64,000 nt of DNA, from assembly GCF_964204865.1 (NCBI RefSeq), contig NC_135255.1, positions 11,561,135-11,625,134 of the forward strand, given 5' to 3'. The translations under genes and the position numbers were made by a program. The notes under the pieces were generated by a model. The model ran no database searches. It saw only the letters and a program-made list of their open reading frames with translations, and had not been told where the DNA came from. Each line of letters begins with the position of its first letter. The first letter of the stretch is position 1. Source of the stretch: Styela clava. Lineage: Eukaryota > Chordata > Ascidiacea > Stolidobranchia > Styelidae. Of the stretch, positions 56,801-64,000 are shown one piece after another.

Positions 56801-58011
56801 GAGTACAATTAACTGTTAGTTATATCTCTAACAGATCATAAATAGAAGAGAAAGTACGATATTTATATGTATTCCAAGCACATGTGACAATTTGTTTATT
56901 GAGCTCTCAGGTGTCACAAATTGATTAGGGCATTTACAAGACTGATGGCATTGTGTGATAAATCAGGGATTTACTTTGAATAAACGATGTATTTGCTAAT
57001 TGCTGTTAAATAATGTAACGAAAACGCAATACGCCATAAATCTGTCGGAGCATGTAAAATTCCCAGAAATTTTAGCTGTCATTATTTTGCCAATGTCATT
57101 TCAACACCTTCAGATAATTGAACCGAATAAATCCTAAAGCTTTATTTATATTGTCGCAATATCCCTGTTTGTCTTTCATTTCTTCCATTATCGAATCCCA
57201 CTCATAAATCACTGTCATTGAATTTTGAATCAGTCATATAGAAGCCGTTCTGTAACCAATTCACACAAATCCTTGAAGTTTACTCACCTGATGAATTATA
57301 GCAAGTTGTTGTGCTATACCTGGAAGTTCCCAAGGTAGTAATGTTGAGTCGATGGGAATATCACCTAAAAGAAAAATATACCGGTATATACATATAAACT
57401 TCAGATAGGAAATAGATTTAAGGCGATTAGTTCCCGTTATTTTGCACCATAGTCTTTGTTTGAATTACATTTTTTCCCTATAGCAAACAATTTTATTGCT
57501 GATGGTAAATCTCTTTCTCTCTCCATAATGTTTTTTAACGATTGCAAAAAATGATCCTATTGAGACAATTTTGTCAGCAACAAGTCGAACAATGAAAAGA
57601 GTCGATCCTACCTTGTGAGTTATCCAACGAAACGTTGGAGAATTCCGGCACTGAATTATTTCCATTCGACTCAACATTGGATTCGTCATCGTAGTCAAAG
57701 TACGATCTTTCGGAAACTGCTATACCGGAATCGCAAGATAAAAGTCGTTCGTCTTTGTCAGTGATCGAAAAGGAGGATTTAAATAACGCGGCCAAGTCAG
57801 CAGCTTCATTGCCGAAGCGTGAAATATTTTGCGATACTGTACTACTTTTATTGCAATTTTTTCGTTCATTTCCCCATTTCGATACAACATGCCTACAATG
57901 CCCGGACCTTTGCCCTTGGAAATCCTCATAACTTTGTCCAATCCGACCAATGAAATGCCCGGGATAGCTTTGCTGTGATGGGGCAACCCGTAAACAGTCT
58001 GGCGCAATCAT
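53899..58011 (-). CDS. LARP6: LARP6, La-related RNA-binding protein
   Basis: Seven coding exons join in frame to 465 codons (human 491): 57612-58011, 57288-57364, 56150-56263, 55473-55597, 54886-55015, 54430-54582, 53899-54297. All are GT-AG. The La motif (about residues 147-232) contains QLAIIHQAEYYFSDDYLSRD, LRQIRRKKEGYLSMKLITNF and KKIRKLVKDPRITAYCLRKS. An RRM follows at about 243-335, with NSVLVIGIPERL and VNAVIEYERSESAMAACRFL. The vertebrate protein binds stem-loops in collagen mRNA and acts in translation and mRNA localisation. Which RNA this one binds cannot be told from the sequence. The N-terminal 130 residues are Ser/Asn-rich and unlike the human ones. The C-terminal 130 are basic then acidic, and I do not see the LSA motif clearly. 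An intron carries a palindromic repeat at 56371-56462. Confidence 0.92.
56361..56471. mobile_element. Foldback element in a LARP6 intron
   Basis: The arms 56371-56403 and 56430-56462 are inverted repeats at 30 of 33 positions, around a 26-base centre. Each arm contains CACCAAGATG(A/G)CGCACAACC. Weaker pairing continues outwards, and TGATATT occurs on both sides (56354-56360 and 56472-56478), which could be a target duplication. This looks like a small palindromic MITE. Confidence 0.7.
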
Positions 58012-59197
58012 ATTTCAGTTTAGCACTTGCGCAAATTCACGGTCAATGCCGCTTCGGCGCTGATTCTAGTTCCGGGTCTGAACTGAACTGTATCGTCGAC
58101 GCGTAATCATTTGTATATGTATCTTTATAGAGTCAGCTCATTCCACATTTAGAACGCTGTTTATCGAATTCGCTAATACATAAACCGTCGTTCATTGTCA
58201 GTGCCACGCAGGTGCTTACGGCGATGATTTAGAAACGGTCGTCTCGGCAATTAACCTCTTTGCGGAGGGAAGAATAGCATTTCTACTTGAAATTCGAGCG
58301 TTTAGAAGCGACTCCCGTTGTAAATTAATAATAGCATTTTAGTAATGTTATATGGTGGTAATACAACAAAGTGCATTTACCAATGAAATAATATTGAAGT
58401 GAAAGCACTTTGCATTAGAAATTATAAATGTGTAATAAATAATAATATAGAATAGAACTTGAGCAAAATTAAATTATATTTTAAAATATATATACTCCAT
58501 AAAGTTTACGACCTTCAAACATATATGCAAATTAAAAGCGTGTATTATAAATGTGCTTTAGTTGTGTTTATTTATTTTCTAATAAATAAGCAGTTTATTA
58601 ATAAATCTTTTTCGTTTTTTTAATGATGATATTGGAAGAAATACCTTTAAGAACTTCAGATACCAAGCCCAGGCTTCCTCGGCAATTTGCACTTTTCCAG
58701 GAACCTATCCAACAAGTAAAACAATGCACAAATATTTGTTGATATTTTTACGGTACGGGTACATTTTACAACGGGAAAGTTACGGGTACATGCAACGAGC
58801 TGTAAGAAATTACTCTTAAAACTTCCAAATTGGCCCAAATAATTAATTATATTACCAACCGTTTCTACCAGTGGCTTGATTTAAAGCAGAAGTCTCCAAC
58901 TTAAAATGTCATGAGCTACTTTTTGAACTTTATTGCGATACGGGCCGCAAACCAAGAAATTAGGTCCAAATTGATACATAAAAAATAACAAAAGAAATTA
59001 ATATGTATTAGTTAAAATTACACTTGAATCTTACACCAAACAAAACATGAAACATATTCATTTACTTGTGCTGGATATTTGGCACCGTTTTGTAGCGGTT
59101 TAAACTGACAAGAGTCGAGAGACGCGACGTATTATGATTAACAAAAACAACAGTTTTCTGGTTTTATAGAGCGATGTTAAGATGAACATTTTTAACT
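58012..59197. other. Upstream of LARP6
   Basis: Begins with a GC-richer 300 bp (58012-58320) that may be the LARP6 promoter. A partial hAT-like end (GCAGAAGTCTCCAACTTAAA at 58887, with ACGGGCCGCAAACC at 58941) has no partner end. No gene recognised. Confidence 0.45.
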
Positions 59198-59205
59198 ATA
59201 CTGAA

Positions 59206-60839
59206 TAGGCTTGCACGTAATTCACGGATTTACGGAATTACGGAATTATTTCGAGTTACGGAAGCGAAGTTACGAATTACGTAAAGTCGTAATTATTGGT
59301 GGAGCGCTTTCGCGATTGAAACGAGCTCTCTTCAGAGCAGTCAATTCCGTCGATTGTAAAAAATTAAAGTTTAATAAGTAGAAGAAGTTAGAGTTCCGGT
59401 ATTCGCAGCCGTTTTTCTCTCTCTTGTTACGCAGATGGAGAAGGCATAACGCGTTGCCATTTACTAACCTATTATCAACTTATCTAGCATGGCAAATGTA
59501 CATATTGAGCGTAGATATGGGATAGAATTGTGTTGAGACCGATGGACGCCAACACGCCTGGTTTCAACTTCTTCGGGTGAAATGAGTAAAGAATGTAAGA
59601 GATCAACTAACCAAACATGGTCTAATTATAAATGCCGTGATAAATAATGTCGCGCTTATCAAACAGCAATATGATGACGGAAGAGAAATTGCGTAATGAA
59701 CCAACGCAACTTAGTCTTTTCGGCATCGGTAAAGCGATTCAGACGGCAGAGAAACAACAAAAAGACGGGATTTCCCATGTTTATTCTGCGCGAGATCCAT
59801 TTTCTATTACAAAATCTTGATACTCTGTTACCGGTTTTATCGTTATATATCTGTCCGGACTTGGCCTTTTTTCACAATGCCTCGCACTATTTCGGCCAAA
59901 TATGTCTTTACAAAATCTTTAAGTCTTTACCAAATGCGGCAACTTATTTTGATTTATCGTCGACTCAAATACCACCGGCACTCGACCAAACTTGTGTCAA
60001 TCTTAGCAGATAGGATTGTCGACTTGAGTTAGAAAAGTAAACTAATATTTTCGTGAGTGCAAAATAAATGTCACAAAATGCATTGTTTTGCGATATAACT
60101 TTGTATTTTCGGAGAAGGCATGTCATATAAGTACGGTATTTAAATTATGCGCAAATAATTAATATTTGATCTAAATTTATCGCAAATAATGTTATAACAT
60201 TTAGGCCGCGAAATGATTTAATGTAAAATGAAGCATGGTAATCGGAATATCGTCAATAAGTCGGCATCAATAATTATTATAAAATGCTAACTAGGTAGTA
60301 AAGTCGGATATTGTAAAAAAACGGTACAATAACAAGTCTTCGTCGCGAGGCAAGCGCAAGTATAATCAAACGAGAGAATACGCTCGTCGTTGATTTATAA
60401 ATTAGAAACCCGGAATTTTTATTTAATACGAAACTCGTATTAATACGTTAATACGATTTTAAAAAAGTCAACTATCGTTTCATAAATATATTACCACTTA
60501 CCAGTGTTGGTAATGATGAAATTGATCGCATAAAATTGGGTGATAAGGTTGATAAAGGAAAATCAAAGCTAACACAAAAGATAAAAATCAGAATAAAATT
60601 AATTTGAATTCACTCCTTGATATTTGTATTTAGCGTCTGTCGCCGGCGTGTAGTACTGGCGGAAATATGAAAACCAAACTGTCTCAACTGTCGATGTCCC
60701 ATTCGGAATAGAAGTGGATTAAATTGGTCGTTATGATAGGTTTAAAAGTGTGAAAAAAAATATCGCAATTACGGGGTCATTACGTAATCGATTTGGCCGT
60801 AATTACGGAATTGATTTTTGTCAATTACGTGCAAGCCTA
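59206..60839. mobile_element. hAT-type element, 1634 bp, perfect 17-bp inverted ends
   Basis: TAGGCTTGCACGTAATT at 59206-59222 is matched exactly in reverse at 60823-60839. The flanks ATACTGAA are identical (59198-59205 and 60840-60847). Subterminal repeats of AATTACGGAATT type lie inside both ends, which could be transposase-binding sites. Interior open frames (for example 59696-60013) are short and interrupted. I cannot identify a transposase domain, so it is probably a decayed or non-autonomous copy. Perfect ends suggest it is fairly young. The superfamily is inferred from the duplication length. Confidence 0.88.
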
Positions 60840-61184
60840 ATACTGAATATAACAAATTTGCGTGAATACAAATTTGTTTCGCCATTATTGAAATGAAAGG
60901 CATTTTAGGTACGATTCTCATTAAAACTGAAAGACATGTGCTGGGAAATTTTTCGTGTAGAGTAGAGCGATTAATGCACGAAAACATTGCGGACACTGGA
61001 CAGGACAAGTACACAATTTTCATTTGCGTTATATCTCCATCCAAAAACAAAATTTGATTTATTTTATAGTATATTCTGCAATTTTTCATTCACTCTGAAA
61101 GCTAATTTGTCTATGTCGCTATATCCATCCACAGTGAGAAGTATTTAGCCTGGTTTAGATCACACATTGCCACAGTTATATATT

Positions 61185-61655
61185 CAGGGCTGCCATAACG
61201 TCCTTATTTATAAGATTTGTCCTTATTTTGAAGGTTTTTGTCTTAGAAAATATTTTTGTCTTTTTTTCTGAGAAACGTCCTTATTTTGTTATGTGTCCCT
61301 ATTTTTGTCCTTATTTGTTGGGTAGAGGTTCTAATACCAGGCACTTCGATTGGTCAATTCGAATCATTGATTCGCTAGAAATGATATTTTACAACCTCAT
61401 TGATTGCTACGCGCATTTATTACGTAATAACAGCAAATTAATTGGCACAATGACAAAACAATAGACCGGCCAAAATCAGTTCGTGTAACTTGAATCAAAA
61501 TACAGCTGGAGCAAATCCTTTCTAGCGCAAGGTATGATTAGACACGGGTCGCACTGGCATGAATACATTTTGTTTATTACATTCAATTCTTCGTTATTCT
61601 ATCATTATGTTTCCCTGATGTCCTTATTTTTGGGTTCATATTGATGGCAGCCCTG
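61185..61655. mobile_element. Non-autonomous hAT element, 471 bp
   Basis: The ends CAGGGCTGCCAT and a GATGGCAGCCCTG terminus are inverted repeats. The interior repeats GTCCTTATTT several times near both ends (61200-61320 and 61620-61630). The flanks TATATATT and GTTATATT agree at 6 of 8 positions, consistent with an aged duplication. No transposase frame. Confidence 0.75.
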
Positions 61656-62190
61656 GTTATATTATTGGACATGAAATATACATATGGATAGTTTTGTTAT
61701 TATTATGTTGTTGTTCAATTTGATAATATTTTTAGTTTTGCAATTACAAAAAAAGTTGTTTCTGATTTCACCAATGACATTAATTTCATTGATTTCACAT
61801 ATTTACGATTTCACTCAAACAACCCGTGCGTGGCCTGATGCGTCAGTGGTAAATGTTCCCGACTTCACGTGAACACATGATTAGTGACGTCAGAGCAAAA
61901 CAAAACATCTTTGTGTTGGTGTCCTGCTGTTTTTTGTCGCGGTTAGTTCTGCAGCCTGACAGTCACGTAGTTATTTTGCATTTTTTGTATTTCTTTTCTA
62001 TGGGTCAGTAAATTTGTTGAATTCATTAACTTTTCGTTGCATTTTGTGCCAGACAAAAACAGGTTTCAAAATATCTGATAAAGCATACAGGTAGACTACC
62101 GGTACCGTAGATCTGTACATTCTGAAGCCGAAGGCAGGTTCGTCTGTCTGTCTGTTCGTGTCCAACGCCGCTTCAACCGGTGTTTAGACT

Positions 62191-63851
62191 ATGGCGGAGT
62201 CTCAAGATTATCAGGTAGTCTACTAGTGATAAATTAAATTTTTTAATTTACTACCATAGTCAGATAGTACACTCAATTCCGCAAAACCAATAACTTAGCG
62301 ATTACTGGATTGCGAGAAAAATCTGAGATATTTGCCCAAATACAGAAATACCGCTAATGTTGGTACCGGTATGGTTTGTTAATTACTGTATTAAAAAGCA
62401 CAAACAGACAAAAGGGTGAAATTGGCCCAAATGCAGGAATTCGCATTTTTGGTAAGAAATTATATTTCCATAAACTATTTTATGTTCATTGTTTTCAGGA
62501 TGTCTACGAACAGGGTGGTGTATTCATAAATGCTAAAGAGGATGAACAAAATGGGGGAGACATATTGCTTGGTGGAACTTTATATATAACAGAAATGGTA
62601 TGTCAGTACGTTGAAAAATTTGTATCAACATAATTCTGTAATTACTGTACTAATTTATTTTATTTTTGTACATAACTTGTATTTTATTTTTACTACGATT
62701 GAATTTTCTTATTTAGCAAAATTTAAAATATTGAACAGTTCGATTTGTTTTCGCAATACTGTTATATCTGTCCTTAACTCAAAATTTATTTATTTTCGTT
62801 TAAGAACAATAAAAGATATATCAAGTGGATTGTCTATCATGAACCAGATAAAAACAATTCTGAAAAAGACGATACTTATACATTAGATGGAGAATCAAGT
62901 TCTGTCTTGCATTCTCATTCCAGAGATGAGTAAGTTATTTTCCTACCTATTCTGATAAATGGTGTATAACATGTAAATGCTTATTTATTAAAAAGTTGTC
63001 AATAATTTTGATGTGTTATGATGGAGATCTTACTTTTTCTATATGCAACAAAATCTGTTTCAACAAAAAATAGTTTGATTGTTTGTATTTTTGTGATGTA
63101 ACTTTTAAATTCTACATACTTTGTAATTTTCTTATATGTAACATTTTATTGTAAGCTTCGGTATACTTTAGGATTTTCATATTTTCGACTTTGAATATTC
63201 ATGTTCAATCAAAGGTTGAATGCTCTACGAATTTCACATATTGGACTTATATAAGCCATTCCAAATATTCTTAATTGCGTGATTATGCATAAAACTCTTT
63301 TAGAATCAAATTGGTTCCATATTGTGACATAGTCGCAAATTATATTGAAATTAAAAAAAATTCTTTGTCGTTGAGTGCAATGGAATTTCATGCCTTTGGA
63401 ATGGAAATATTAAACCACAATCTATAACGTGATTGTATATTTTTTATATTCATCCATAAATGTTTCGAATTTCATTATTTTTATAAATTAAATGGTAGCT
63501 GAATATTGTCGGTTGTAAATAATGTATACTGTTCCATAATTGAATAAGCCAAAGTATTGATGCAGAATACCTAAAATATTATCATTCAGATATTGAAAAA
63601 CTCTAAATAGTTCAAATTTCTAATTTTTTCCTAAATTATTCCAGTAGTCTGAGCTCTGTAAACGAGTACCAACCAATTGATCCTGACTGGACACTTATAA
63701 ACAATGGTGGTCAAACAGTCGCATTTTTAAAAGTTGACAAAGATGGAAAGAAAATGCAACGAGGTTCTCTATCATCAGAAGCAGAAGCTGATGAAGAAGC
63801 TGCCAAATATAATATTTCTGTGGAAATAGCTGAATTAGATTTAATGAAAAG
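62191..63851 (+). CDS. TBC1D15: TBC1D15/TBC1D17-like Rab GAP, N-terminal part (runs off the window)
   Basis: Four coding exons are visible: 62191-62214, 62499-62597, 62805-62929 and 63645-63851. The last ends at a GT donor with the reading frame open, so the gene continues past the right edge. The peptide begins MAESQDYQDVYEQGGVFIN, like the YEQEGVYIH/FEKGGVYLH start of TBC1D15/17. After the Ser-rich spacer comes EYQPIDPDWTLIN, which matches the YEPDWAVI block that follows in the family. This is the N-terminal Rab7-binding region. The TBC catalytic domain with its Arg and Gln fingers lies outside the window. Vertebrate members switch off Rab7 at late endosomes and mitochondria. An invertebrate would probably have one gene for both paralogs, so the symbol is a choice of convenience. 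Confidence 0.85.
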
Positions 63852-64000
63852 GTAGAATTATTTTGTGGTTACCAGGAAGCGATGACTTTTAAGAAAATTT
63901 TTTAAAATTATGCTTATGTTCAAAAATAAAATTACTGTATTGAATTATTGAATCAAATCGAAGTTACAGAAAACCACTACCATTTTGAACTTTTTATAAA

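Noticed and set aside
58887-58960. Possible hAT terminus GCAGAAGTCTCCAACTT
   Set aside because: Only one end is visible and no partner end or duplication was found, so no element is called.
1-64000. CRISPR arrays, bacterial operons or phage genes
   Set aside because: No regularly spaced short repeats and no bacterial-type genes. All recognised genes are animal orthologs with GT-AG introns or eukaryotic family signatures.

Overview
The window looks like nuclear DNA of an AT-rich invertebrate animal. Exons are joined at GT-AG sites, poly(A) signals are AATAAA, tRNA-derived SINEs are present, and many short hAT-type DNA transposons carry 8-bp target-site duplications. All twelve genes recognised are animal orthologs. 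Two closely spaced ubiquinone genes on one strand, many genes without coding introns, and several splice acceptors just before start codons fit an animal with operons and spliced-leader trans-splicing. An ascidian tunicate is my best guess, but this is inference and not proven by the sequence.

Layout. On the minus strand at the left: SMARCE1 (1984-8826, 13 coding exons), LRRC46 (9952-10929) and NDUFA2 (11547-11837). On the plus strand: PDSS2 (15042-16199) and COQ3 (16230-17150), separated by only 30 bp, then AUH (18523-19413), MRPL3 (20534-21760) and the 8-exon PPIL4 (22416-27416). RHBDD1 is on the minus strand (28471-29735, two exons). A 12-kb stretch without recognised genes (29736-42070) holds SINE pieces, a hammerhead-like motif, a purine-rich tandem-repeat block and hAT elements. 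MICAL follows (42071-47269, a single 5.2-kb open exon). After another gene-poor stretch comes LARP6 on the minus strand (53899-58011, 7 coding exons). The first four coding exons of a TBC1D15/17-type Rab GAP (62191-63851) run towards the right edge, which cuts the gene.

How the genes fit together. NDUFA2, PDSS2, COQ3, AUH and MRPL3 lie next to each other within 10 kb. All encode mitochondrial proteins (complex I, CoQ side chain, CoQ ring methylation, leucine breakdown, mitoribosome) and none has a coding intron. PDSS2 and COQ3 act in the same pathway and are the best operon candidate. The remaining genes are general cell-biology genes: chromatin remodelling, splicing-associated cyclophilin, ER rhomboid protease, actin oxidation, RNA binding and Rab regulation.

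Mobile DNA. Several complete hAT-type elements with inverted ends and matching 8-bp duplications were found by eye, including one nested in an older repeat, a family in two opposite-orientation copies, a decayed BED-finger transposase remnant just upstream of MICAL, and a 36-bp palindrome that carries its own 8-bp flanking duplication.
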